Below, piece after piece: positions 32,736 through 43,701 of a stretch of 64,000 nt of DNA. Location: positions 1,240,001 through 1,304,000 of the forward strand of contig CP087214.1 in NCBI GenBank assembly GCA_020912385.1. The letters run 5' to 3'. The translations under genes and the position numbers were made by a program. The stretch's first letter is position 1. Each line of letters starts with the position of its first letter. The DNA is from Neofusicoccum parvum. Lineage: Eukaryota; Ascomycota; Dothideomycetes; Botryosphaeriales; Botryosphaeriaceae. The notes below the pieces were generated by a model. The model ran no database searches and was not told where the DNA came from. It saw only the letters and a list, made by a program, of their open reading frames with translations.

Positions 32736-34629
32736 GCAGCTGTGGCGGTGCGCGGCAAGTGACAGGGTGTTGCGAATCTCTGGGCCAACGGCAGCGTCCA
32801 AGGGTCTGCATGCACTCTTCGGCGACCTTCACATCGATCGATGAGCTTGAGAGTCTGCACATCATCTGTCAGATCGACCCTGCGTCTCGCCACCCGCATC
32901 ATGCCCTCAATAGCGCGATGGGCGCATGCCGGACAATTCTACTGAATGACTGCGAAAGCCCAACATGCCATTCGATGCTTGTGGCCGTTGTCACGAAAAC
33001 CGACGGTTTCGACGTCACTCGCAGAAGCTGCACCACATGCGCACGACTGTTTCAGAAGCAAAACATCCCGTGCGCCAACAGGAAGCCCGGTTTGGCCTGT
33101 GGTTGCGTGTGTGAGTCCTGAATCATGGCGGTACGGCCACGCTGATCTTGCATTGCTGGTTGGATCGGCACGTGGACTTTCATCGACCGGCTGAGACCTG
33201 CCACGCGGGGTTCAGGAGCATTCACAGGCGACACAGACGAGAACCATCGAATTGTCGGATATAACATGATCCTTCGCCGTGTCCATCTTCGATGATGTTC
33301 TTGACGTTGCCTTTGCATCAACTCCGGTTGTGATCGGCATGTCGTAACGTCGCCTGCAAGGAAAAGCCTAGGGAGCTCGCGGGTGTGTACGTCGCAGTCT
33401 CAGGTACAGTACCCGTAATGCGTGTTCGCGTGTCTGAAGAAGACGTCATCTGTCTTCTTCAATTTTCATTTTTCATCGTCTGCCAAATGCAACGCGATTT
33501 TCATTTTACGTATCTTTTTTCTTACGGAGGACCATCGCGGTAAACCTCAAAGCAGGTTTCTCGTTTGATGAACGCTGTTATCTCCTGTCTCCTCGGCCCC
33601 AAGGCAGCCAATAACAGTTTCGGAAGGTGCTCGAGCAGACCAACGCATCGTACATACGTATGTACCTGCAAACGGCACACTTCGCTCGTGAATTCGCCAC
33701 CTTACACGCAACAAGTCCGCCGACGATCGACACATTAGTCACCTCGCTAAACCACCAGATCTCGATCACTCGCAGCTGGCGTGGTACCCTAATTTTCGTC
33801 CAAATTCCTCCACTCCCTATCATGGCACTTCGGCGGATGTCGATCAGCTGAAGCATGGCATTTAATTAATTTCCACCGGACCAACTCTGCACCATCCCGG
33901 TGCGGTCGCAGCTGCGAAGTACTTACGCTGGAGACCCACGATCACAATCACGGAAACGAGGAAAGGAGCTTTCTCCGTACTCCACAAATATCCACTAAAT
34001 AATCTACCCCCAAACCGGCCGGAATGCGCTTTCGCTAGCCACGCGCTGTGGCGTGGGAATGTGATGTACCCGCAGCCCCTCCTTTGTGATGTGCAGCCCG
34101 CTACTGCCCGTGATCGATCATCGATTATTTTTATCGTCGATTTCTTGTCTTCACCGTCTTCTTCCTTTTCTCTCTCCCCCTTCTTAATTTCTGAGCACGC
34201 ACCTTTACGCTAAGGAGAATTAAAGGGGTGGGGGGATCGGCGAAGCTCGATGACGATGCGGAGAATGGAGACGGAGAATCCTTCACGTGCCACGTTGTAA
34301 TTCCTCCTGCTCCCGTTGCACATGCTTCTTCCTGCCGCTGCTCACATTCCCGTTCAACCTCGCTCTGGTAACGAGCACACTTTCCCGTCTTACGTGCTTC
34401 TGCCGCTGCTGCTTTGGAGGAGGAGGAGACCAAAAAGAAAAAGGAGACAGATCGAGTGGCGAAAGGAAGAAAACCAAAACCAGAAAAAGAAAGGAAGAAT
34501 CCTTGGACATGATCGCCTTGGGAACACAGTTGTTGCCAGCACACAGCACGTTGAAAACAAACAGATGTCATCGAGCATCTCCGTGTAGTACAACAGAAGG
34601 TTTGGCAACAAACGTAAGCAGCCCCTGTC

Positions 34630-34665
34630 GTCATCACCATCATCATCACCACCACCAACCTCGTC
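34630..34665. repeat. CAY trinucleotide tract
   Basis: A run of CAT/CAC triplets, read as a His run in one frame; low-complexity DNA outside any supported gene. Confidence 0.7.
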
Positions 34666-34986
34666 CAGCAATGGACCGTGAAACGGCAAGTATCCAATCT
34701 CAATTAAGGTTTTCCCTTGACCCTGCTTTCAATTCCCCCTTCCATGTTTGTCGCGAATTATCTTCCTCCGATGTTCCCCAAACCCATCGCATCCTGATTT
34801 CTGACGGTTACACCACACGATCCTTCAAACCCCGTCCTGATTTCTCGCTCTCCCCCATCTCAGCCTCTTACGTCCTTCGTCACTCAAACCGAGGGCCGTT
34901 CCTGTTCCCGTTTCCGTTTCCGTTGCACAGCCCCCAACCCAATCCAATACCACATGCAACCACCCATCCAACCAACCGGCCCCCCC

Positions 34987-35868
34987 CTACATCTCCCAAG
35001 CGCCGCCCGACGACCCAGCAGCTCTCTCCCCCCTGTTGTAAGCTTCGAAGAGCCCCTTCTCCAGCTGCAGCGACCCGGGTAACGGCGTCTCATCCGCGCT
35101 GTCGGCGATGCCGGCGTCTCTGCTCACGTTCATCGGCGTGTAGGACCTGCTTGCGGTGCTACTGCGGGTAGCTGTGGCCAAAGCGGCGGCCGCGAAATGC
35201 AGCGGCGGCAGCGATGGCTGTTCCTGTTGCTGCTGCATGGCGCTGCGACAGTGCCAGCCGTTGGGGCAGGTAAAGAACTGGTGGAGGGGTGTAGGTGTCG
35301 GCAGGGAACCTGCTCCAATGGACATGGGTGCGGATGGTCGAGCGGAGTGGTAGATTCCTGGAGGAGGGGATAACGGGAGAGACCTGGGAGAGAGGGGAGC
35401 GGCGAGCACGGCGGGGCCGTTGTTTGTCGGAGCAGGATGGGCTGCCGGAATGGCGACACCGCCTGTGGAGGGGGTGTGCGGACTGCCGGTGAGGCTGGGT
35501 GTCTCCTTCACGATGAGGTTGGTGAACGACGGCTCCCACTCCATGTTCGTCTTGAACGCGCGCTCCATCTCGTCAACGTCCGCTAGCATGCTCTCCAGAT
35601 GCCTCTTGACCGAGTTGCCGTCAGTCTTGATCTTCTGCAACTTGAGCTTGTACACCATATGGCGGCTCTTGCTGGACTCCGTGCCGAAGGACGCAACACT
35701 GGAGTCGCTGTAGCGATGCGCACGGCCATGCTGATGCTGACGCCCGCCGAACTTCGGACCTGCCGGCGTATTGCAGTTGGTTTGCTTTCCTCTGTTGTTC
35801 CTGCGCGGTGCTTGGTTGCTGGGCCGGCGGGCCCCTCTCTGCTGCTTCCGGTTCCATCTTGGAGGCAT
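34987..35868 (-). CDS. Hypothetical protein with an Arg/Gly/Asn-rich N-terminus
   Basis: A single open frame. I start it at the internal ATG 35868 (MPPRWNRKQQRGARRP), giving 293 residues; an in-frame ATG at 35940 would add 24 residues. Residues 1-50 are basic and Arg/Asn/Gly-rich, like RNA-binding tails. A more structured, probably helical segment follows at about residues 65-120 (HMVYKLKLQKIKTDG, then HLESMLADVDEMERAFK). The remainder is Pro/Ser-rich, with a small Cys pair in FFTCPNGWHCRSAM and a glutamine run. I do not recognise the family. Support comes from frame length, the ordered helical block and low similarity to shadow composition. Confidence 0.65.
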   Translation of the reverse strand: MPPRWNRKQQRGARRPSNQAPRRNNRGKQTNCNTPAGPKFGGRQHQHGRAHRYSDSSVASFGTESSKSRHMVYKLKLQKIKTDGNSVKRHLESMLADVDEMERAFKTNMEWEPSFTNLIVKETPSLTGSPHTPSTGGVAIPAAHPAPTNNGPAVLAAPLSPRSLPLSPPPGIYHSARPSAPMSIGAGSLPTPTPLHQFFTCPNGWHCRSAMQQQQEQPSLPPLHFAAAALATATRSSTASRSYTPMNVSRDAGIADSADETPLPGSLQLEKGLFEAYNRGERAAGSSGGAWEM

Positions 35869-36114
35869 GTTCGTGATTCTCTGTCGATGGAATGTGACGT
35901 TCGTTGGCCGATGATCCGTTGACGCCGGCGTCAGGACCACTGTTTAATGTATGTCTCCTCTTTCAGCCGAGAGCACTGAATGAAGCTTCTAGGAATCTAC
36001 CGGACCGATCCAGGATGGGCGTGCAGCTAGCATGAAACCGACTGGTTCCCCCCGGGAAAAATATGGTCGGTTGCATGCTGAAGTTGTCTTTGTTTCCCAA
36101 TGGACGTGGATGGT

Positions 36115-38568
36115 TCACGGAACGTCGCCTTCACTCCATTCCCATTGTTCGATGAGTTGATTCACCCGGTAGTCCGTAGCCCAGCCAGTGTCTTCCTCAA
36201 TTTCTCGAAGTAACTTGAGAATGAGCTTTCGCTCCCTTGGATCTGCGAGACACTGTCCTGCGGTGTAAAGGGCCTGGACAGAGTTGATACGAACAGAAGC
36301 GTCTGGCCTGGACAAAGCAATGCTGACTATTTCTCGGCTGTGGAACTGGCATTCTTGGACGGCGTTTTCGTACGAGTTGAATCTAGCATAGATGGTCGAC
36401 CTTCCTTGGGTAGTCTCATGCGGCTTGTTCATGAGAAGCTGGACCTGGGACATGTGGTAGGACTGCATTGTTGAGCCGCACATGGGTAGGCTATACCAGA
36501 CTTCTGGAAGCACCGCATCAAGGTCGTCCTCAACCAACGACCCGGGAATGCGGGTAGGAGAGATCCGTGCACAGGGCTTGAAGGTGAGTGGTAGACTATC
36601 GTGCCAGATCTGAAATTGGCGCTTGAGATAAGTCCAGTAGTCGAGGAGCGTCCGTTGGGGCACAGCGGTGGCCCAGGGGGAGCTGGGTTGCGGAGGAAAT
36701 TCATCACCGGCTGCCATGAAGTTGACTAATTTCGACATGAGCCAAACAAGTGAGTTGGCTATCATATCCTCCTTCATTACATCGCCACTTTCCGGATAAC
36801 CACTGGAAGTTAGCTCCATAGGCTGAATGAACCCGTTCTCGTCGATCTGCAGTCCAGCGTCCTTCCACATCGGCAGGTCTTCCGTATCAAGGCGAGTTTG
36901 ACTCGCGTTGATGACTGGATGCAGTCAGCGCGTGCTACTTGGATACATCAAATTGTATACGTGGGTGAGGAGGAGCTTACAGGCAGAGAGCATATCTTGA
37001 CGAGCAACGTTCCAGAACGTTGCCTTCCTAGCTTTAGAAAGCTTCACACCCTGTGCCTGCAGGGCCACACCGGGAGAAGGAAGCTGCAAGGGCATCATGC
37101 TATCCTTGGCGATATCGATGAGAGATTTGGCTCCGCTAAGATGACGAGACCACTCGGGACCAGACGCATCGAGGAACTCGTAAACGCACAAAATCGCTGT
37201 AGCAGCAAGAAGCTCGTCGGAGCTGCATCTTTGGACTGGGAAACCAGACAAGCTGGTACGCTTCTGGTGACCGAAGCTTCCGTCTGAACCATCCGCGGTT
37301 CTCCACTGTCCTTCGCCTGTAGCGCTCTCGTGCGAGATGCCGCGAGAGTCGTCCTGCAGTGCTTGCCGGAGGAGAGAAACAGCGTTATCGTAGTACTCAG
37401 TGGCCTTGTGATACCAGTCCACCGAATGCGTGTTAGGGTAGAGCTCGGTGCGAGCATGACGGACCGCATTGCCGCCCATGATTGGGCGCTTGCCTTTGAC
37501 GCGACCAAGCGCCTTTGCGGCGTAAGCAATAGCTGCGTACTTCAGCACCGGATTGGTTTGCGCTTTGACCGGGACATACGACGCGAAGTATGAACCCAGG
37601 TCGAACAAGTCCATCCACTGTCCCGGCCCCTCGGAATAGTATCTCAAGAGATATGCCATCTCGTGGTCGTTCTCTACGTTGGTTTCAAACTGACTTGACC
37701 CCATTGATATGCGCGAGCTTGCAGATCTCGCGTGCATCACATCCCGGGCCGAATGGGCATAGGGGGATTGCAGACTGGGGTCCAATGGCGGCGACGCAGC
37801 GGCGGGATGGTTCAGGATGAAGTCGATGTTGTGGTTCGTCGTCGTGGATGTCATGGAAACCGGAGGGGATATGGGAGAGTCAATTGACTGGCGTGCCAGA
37901 GGGGTGGGAGGGTGCATGCCTGACAGGCTGGCACTCGACCGCAGCGGCGCATCGGGGACGGGTGTGGAGTCGTGGCGTCCGACGGGAGGATGCAGGTATG
38001 CGAAATGGTCGCCCGTGGCCACGGCGGAGAGGGCATGCAGAGCATGGGCAGGCGACTGAGAATCGGGTTGTGTGAAAGGGTCGCTGAGGGACCACTGTAT
38101 GCTGGTGGCGTCGGGGTGCGTGGGCGCAGGCTGCTCGGGCGCGGTGCCAGGCGACGCCTCGGACTCAGGCGACATAGGCTCATTATAGGGGTCGGTGGTG
38201 TTCCAGAATCTCACTGCAGGCTGTCAGCGCCTGGCCGCTGCTGCGCGCGTGGGCGGTGCGACGCACCTTGCTTGGGGATGTCCAGCCAGACGGCATCGTG
38301 GCCAAAGGTGTTCTTGTAGGCGTAGAAGCCCTTCAGGCCCTGCTCGCCGCCGCTGGCGGTGCCGTTCATGGAGGCATTTTGCTGGTGGCGGAAGATGAGG
38401 CCCGAATTGAAGACGCACTCGCGATTGGCCTTGGTGCATGGCCCGCAGACGGGCTTCCGTTCGTCGCATTTCAGCTTTCGCAGGCGGCACGTCTGGCTGG
38501 AGCGCAAGCTGTCAGCGTTGGCGCGGTGCCGGTGAGGGAGCAGCTTACCAGCCCGTGCGCGACCTCAT
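36115..38568 (-). CDS. Zn2Cys6 fungal transcription factor
   Basis: Nuclear regulator with an N-terminal binuclear zinc cluster and a large fungal-specific domain. Exons 38549-38568, 38267-38496, 36981-38213 and 36115-36914 give 760 residues. The first exon is just 20 bases, and its intron splits the codon of the first zinc Cys: MRSRTGC then QTCRLRKLKCDERKPVCGPC and ANREC. A Ser/Pro-rich linker precedes the middle domain, which includes LLAATAILCVYEFLDASG and HLSGAKSLIDIA. The third join restores ARQDMLSAFINASQTRLDT, a block characteristic of this subfamily. No target genes are evident; the direct neighbours are housekeeping. Confidence 0.93.
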
Positions 38569-39021
38569 CTGTCCAGCTGTCCGCAGAGACGCACGCTCAG
38601 GGAGCCCTGCGGTGTCAAGCGCATTCCGGAGGTGAGAGCGCGGCCGGGATGGAGGTGGTCTGGGTGTGGGTGGAAGGCGTTCCCTGGACGAGCGCACCAG
38701 CACTGGCGCACAGGCAACACCGCCCGGGCACGAGGCGCGAGGCACATGCATTAAGTGCGGGGCGCCGGGGGCGCCGCATATTCTCCGCCCATCGTCCGCC
38801 GGCACAATTCCAGTAATTGATGAGCAGCGCCCTGATTCGCCAGCACTTCATCCTTCCGGCCATGCCATCTGCTCGATATCTGAACACGCTGTTTTACCCG
38901 CTTGCCCAAGCACTCGCCCCGTAAACGCCTCGCCTCCGGACCCGTCCTTCCTGGGTACTCGTAATGCAGGGACTAGAACTACTGTAGCTCTATAAATGAA
39001 AACTCCCGCCAATCAGCCCGC
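38569..39021. other. Intergenic, regulator promoter / Pob3 3' side
   Basis: A 453-bp spacer with no supported frame. It contains the promoter of the minus-strand regulator. Confidence 0.35.
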
Positions 39022-41055
39022 TCATTTTTCCGTCTTCGTCTTCTTCTTCGGCCGCTCCACCATCTCCTTGTCCGAGTCTCCGTCTGCGTCGCCGTCCGCG
39101 TCCGCCATCTCCTCGTCGCTGCCGCCGCTGCTCTCGTGCTCCGAGTCGAACTCCTCTGCGACGTCCGACTCGCTCTCCGCCTCGAAGTCCTCGTCCAGCT
39201 CTTCCGAGTCTTCGTCGGCGCTGCCGCGGTTGACCGCCACCTGCTCGTCGTCCGACTCGTCCAGGTCGTCGTTGAGTGCTGCCGCAAGCAATGCGCCGGA
39301 CTGCATCATCGTTAGCAAACTCTCTCGCAACCAGCCCAGCGCCACTTACGTCGTCCACCATCTCGTTCTTGGTCTTGATGTTCTTGATCTTGAAGAAATC
39401 TTCCAAGGGCGTCTGCTCCTCGCTGTAGTGCAAAGTCAGCTGTGAACTCGCCACGTTTCTTGCTTGCAGACTAACCGGTTGATGTTGCTGAACTGGTGAT
39501 CCGAGCCGTTCTTCATCCTGATAGTGATGTCGAAAGTACGGCTCGAGGACAGGTTGCCACCCACACGAGACATGGTGATGACCGAGACCTGATCGAAAGA
39601 GATGTACGTCGCCGGCTTGGGCACAAACAAGAAGCTCTTGTCCATGCAGTAAAGGTGGCCTTCGTTGGCCTTGATCGAACACTTGATGCCGCTCTGCTGG
39701 TGATGGCTGATGAAGTCCCTGGACGGCGCAATCGTCTTCCTTCCTGACAAGCCGCGGAGTAGCTGTGCGACGACACGGTAAATAGGACCCTCGTACTGGG
39801 CCTCGAGCTTGCCCTTGTACCTCTCCTCCAGCACGTCGGGCTCGATGTTGAGGGGGACGGGCTCGTCTAGCTCTTCGTCCTTCTTGAACTGCATGACAAT
39901 GAAGGGGTATCTGGTTTGACCTTGGCGGAGAGGGGGGTCGACGCCGATGGTGATGAGTTGGTGGATATCGTCGGGTTTCGGCAGCACGAAGAACTTCTTG
40001 ATCGCATCGTACTGAATCTTGTAGTCGTACGTCTTGCCGCGCAACCGGAACGACGTCTCGTACATGTCCAGGCCAAAACGACCTCTGCAGCGGAGTTAGC
40101 GGACAGACAAAACAACGATGCCGCATAGAACGAACCTGGGTGTAAGGTGCAGGATATCCTCGAAGGTGATGAAGGTGTCTCCGGCAATCTCGCCAATCTC
40201 TGCCTTCTCGATGAGCGTGTTGTAGAACAAGCTGGCTGCATTGTGTTCCTCCTCCTCGTCGCCCTCAGAAACATCTTCACCGTCCTCCTTCTTCTCCTTC
40301 TTCGTCACGGTGCCGGGAATGTAGAAGCGCATTTCAACGAGTTGGTCCCTCGCGCCACCTGACTTTTTGCCCCGCGCCCTAGCGCCGCCCAAATGGCCAT
40401 TCGTGCCCGTGTCCTCGCCGTTCGCAGGGAGCGAGAACTCGATCGCGACTTCGTTCTTTCCAGCAAGGTTGGTGTTGGCAATCTCAGAATAGGGCAGCTC
40501 GAAGGCGGGGCGGCTCTGGACGTTGAATGACAGCTCTGACTTTCCGAATTCGGCCTTGCCCCAGTTGTAGCCGCGCAGGGCATGTTCCTTGCTCTCCAAG
40601 TTGATGGTGTACCACATCTTGAATACCTTGGTAAGGCGCTCATAGTCCTACGCAAGTCAACGCGAGCGCAAAAACTGGGGCATGTGTCGATATCCTTACC
40701 TCCTGCTGGAAGCCATCAAGCTGGATGAGGCCAGTGTTCTTGGTGAAGACCTTGAGCTCGTAGCCACGGGCGGCGCGACTCCATTGCGCCTGGGTAATAT
40801 TATTGCTGTCCAAGGTGAAGGTGTCGCCGCCAGCGGAAGGCTTCCAGCCGAGACCGCCCTCAGCGAAGCGGCATCGTCCAGGCTGTTTCGAGAGGTCGAG
40901 GAAAATGCCGTCGAAGCTTTCCCTGAGAGGCTCAGACCTATCCAGAAGAGGCCTCTTGTTAGCCTTTGGGCCCGGTGCGTGGACGTCCCAGGCAGACATG
41001 GCGGGCGCAATGTTGGGTTGGCAGAGGACGGTAGGTGAGCTTCGTTGACTTACAT
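39022..41055 (-). CDS. POB3: FACT histone chaperone subunit Pob3 (SSRP1)
   Basis: Partner of Spt16 in FACT, which reorganises nucleosomes in transcription and replication. Coding pieces are 41054-41055 (AT only), 40700-40922, 40136-40647, 39476-40084, 39350-39422 and 39022-39300, giving 565 residues. The start codon appears split by a 131-bp intron: AT|GTAAGT...CTCAG|G, yielding MESFDGIFLDLSKQPG, which is how Pob3 proteins begin. Then come GLGWKPSAGGDTFTLD and WSRAARGYELKVF (N-terminal PH-like), the SSRP1 dimerisation/middle PH region with MYETSFRLRGKTYDYKIQYD, PLRQGQTRYPF, RDFISHHQQSGIKCSIKANE and TMSRVGGNLSSSRTFD. The tail is acidic and ends in a basic PKKKTKTEK. An unspliced ATG at 40998 would add an atypical leader (MSAWDVHAPGPK). 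Confidence 0.95.
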
Positions 41056-42046
41056 GGCGAACGAGCGGGTGCGCGCGACCAGAAATATACACAAAGGGTA
41101 GTTGCTGCTCGCTTGCGGCTTGGCGCGACTACAGGTGCAAACGGGCAGGAGCGGGGACGGGTGGTTGCCGCAATGAAGAGGTGAGAGGCGTGAGAGCGCA
41201 GCTGTCCGGCGGCGCGGCTGCCGGTGCGGCGAGATGCGTAGTCGCGTTGAAAACGCGCCCAGCGCAGCACGGACCATCAATTTCTGCCTCAGGCATCATT
41301 TCGCGGCAATTCGACCTGCGACTATTTCGCCGAACCATCAACATATTCTCTCAATGCTAATTACTTCGGCGCGATTGTAAGGATTACTGGGATTCAAGGC
41401 CATACCCTAAGGAAAGCATCCATATTGGCTCGTGTTGATCTTTCAGCATCTACGCTCGCTTAAACTAGTAGACAGCATCCTCAGGTACATGCTGTTAGCA
41501 TCTGGGGGGCCACACAATCGACTCTGGACTTCTGCTTTATGTAGGTCATCTGCGGTCAGCCATATTCGTAGTAGCGTCTATCGTTCGGATTCATTCCCTG
41601 TGCAAGCCGTAATTCGAGCGAAAGGAAGGTAGCGGATCGAGGCGTACATGTCATCGTAATTGGTACCAGATGGTCGGCAACTTCACCTCAGCTTTCAAGG
41701 CTCGTAATTGTTGCTAATAGCTTGCAGGGAGAGGAACGAGAGGTGCATGCCAGGCCCGTATCCTAACGCTACATCGCCGCACGCGTAGGACGCCTGGTGA
41801 GGCGCAACGATATCGTAATCATCGCAGAGTGACACTGCCAGCGCCGGGCCATCTTATTAGTGTTGGCCCGGCAGCTGGACCACGTGGAGTGAAGTGACAG
41901 AAGGAACACCCAGCATAGCAAGCACAGCAAGCCAGTGACAGGAAAGAGGCCACTGCCTGAGAGCTTTGTCACATTCCTCGTTACACCTTCGCCTCCGCAC
42001 GAACGCTTCTAGCACCCATATCTCTGTGATGAAGCATTATGCCCCT
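41056..42046. other. Intergenic, Pob3 upstream / ubiquitin hydrolase 3' side
   Basis: Holds the Pob3 promoter at its left end; AT-richer DNA at 41.3-41.9 kb without a supported frame. Confidence 0.4.
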
Positions 42047-42838
42047 TCACTCCTCACTCGGCGCCAGCGCAACAAGACTGAAATTCGGATCATCCCCCGC
42101 CTTCTCCAAGAACGTCCTGACACCCAGCCTCAACGCCCTCTCGCTCAACGCATCATCTCCCTCCTCCAGCTCCCCCCGGTCAATCGGGCCCTTCGTGCCA
42201 CACAGCTCCCACAAATGCCCATCATCACCCTTCACAAAGCATATGAAATGGCCGTTCGCATCCACGCCCAGCGCCGGCGCCTCCGTATCGCCCAGCTGCG
42301 CAGCCGCGGCGTGCGCTCGCTCCAGCGCCTCGGAGTTGTACAGCAGCTCGCCGCGCTCCTTAGTCTTGAGCGGCACGGCCGCGCGGCGGAACTCGTCCAG
42401 CGACGAGCCGGGCGTAATGTAGGCGCGCGCGCCGCCGTTGCAGACGGCGTGCAGCAAGCCCATCAGGCCGCACGCCTCGCGGATCGTCTGCTTGAACCAC
42501 ATGACGGGGTATTCGCCGCTGCCGTCGTACGCCTCCAGCGCAGCGAGCTCGGCGTCGCGGGCGGCATGGTAGGTTTTGCCGGGGCAGATGAAGATGAGCG
42601 CAAGAGCCGGGCGCGGAATTGCTTTGAGGAGGGAGGGCTCGTCGATGCTGTAGACGTCGTGGAAGCTAAGCTCGGAGGAGACGCCCAGGGCGCGAATGAG
42701 GTGAGAGAAAACGACAGGGTTGTTTTCTAAGAGATGTTAGTACTAGCATGAGACGTGAATGTGGTGCGCAATTCCACCTAGTGGGACGAAGGTTTTGGTC
42801 CCATTGACGAGGATAGAGGTGCTTTGCTGGGCACTCAT
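42047..42838 (-). CDS. Ubiquitin carboxyl-terminal hydrolase, UCH family (YUH1/UCHL3-like)
   Basis: Cysteine protease of family C12, releasing small adducts from ubiquitin or Nedd8 C-termini. Exons 42778-42838 and 42047-42726 join to 246 residues, the usual size. The N-terminal part reads FVPLENNPVVFSHLIRALGV. The oxyanion Gln and nucleophile are in WFKQTIREACGLMGLLHAV (Gln100, Cys106), and the catalytic His is in NGHFICFV (His180). In the next motif, normally ELDG with the catalytic Asp, the sequence reads HLWELCGTKGPIDRG, so Cys196 occupies the Asp position. This may alter activity or be tolerated; it could also be an error in the read. The fold and three of four active-site residues are clear. 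Confidence 0.9.
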
Positions 42839-43701
42839 ATTGCGGGAGTGTCTTGTGAAAGAGATGCAGAGAGTGGTGGGTGACTTTACAGAGCTTGTGT
42901 GGCTGAGAGGTGGGACCTTTTTATGCGACGCGGGGAAGGAACATAGGACGCGCATGTCGCTGACGCCTGATTACGATCTCACGTGCCGGCCACTAAAGAG
43001 CGGGGGTGTTGAGGACCATAACGCTGCTATTCACCTAGCTTATACATGACCGGGTATCGTCATGGAGAAAACGAAAAGGGCTACATTAAGTGCACGGAAA
43101 GGTCTTCGCTTCTTTTAACAAGATGCGGATGTATGGCTCTTAGATCGTGAATAGGAAACAATTAGGAACGAAACCGAAAATCACCAGCACGATGTCTATT
43201 CAGTCGGCCTCTCTTGTCTCATCCGCTACCGAAGGAAAGCACAAGGTAAGTTGCGTTGACGCACGGTGAATCATCTATTGGACAGAAGACCCGATGGGAT
43301 GGATAACTGAGAAATGGTGTTAGCGCTGCACAGCTAGCGCTGGCATAAGGCTCTCGTCTGAAAAGCTGCTCATTCACCAAGAAGTACTTCAGAGACACTC
43401 AACTTAGGAACCCCCCAAGCAGTCCATTGGTATATTCGTTCGATAGTCGTAAACTTGTCAAAGAGCTGGCGACAGTCAGTTCACGCGGGGGGAAACTTAG
43501 CCTCAAGCGAGGATAAACACCGGCTTCTGCAAGACGGCGGAATTAGCTCCTAACCAATGGTGGAGCGGTTCCAGGGTGACAAACCCAACCCTGAGCACAC
43601 CTCAGTTCACACTCCATGGGCCCTCCCCAGCGCTGCTCTCACACATGTATCCATCCTTGTGCGCTTGCGATCACCGATCAATTATAGAATAGATCGGCAG
43701 C
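42839..43701. other. Intergenic, UCH promoter / third regulator 3' side
   Basis: Promoter of the minus-strand hydrolase at the left; otherwise AT-richer DNA with no supported frame. Confidence 0.4.

Larger units (their letters stand above)
30466..34986. other. Gene-free 4.5 kb between convergent genes
   Basis: The longest stretch without a supported gene. Frames here are shadow-like or compositionally biased, including a long plus-strand frame at 34287-35171 that is dominated by pyrimidine tracts and a His run. It contains a 7-bp minisatellite (32704-32731), a 16-bp palindrome (33650-33665), and CAY-type triplets near 34635-34665. The AT content rises at 33.4-34.1 kb. Confidence 0.45.

Noticed and set aside
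34287..35171. A 294-codon plus-strand frame with Cys and His runs
   Set aside because: Composition follows pyrimidine tracts and CAY triplets, and it overlaps the better-supported minus-strand gene.
40998..40998. ATG at 40998 as the Pob3 start
   Set aside because: It adds a leader unlike Pob3 proteins, while the AT|G splice yields the expected MESFD start; kept only as an alternative.
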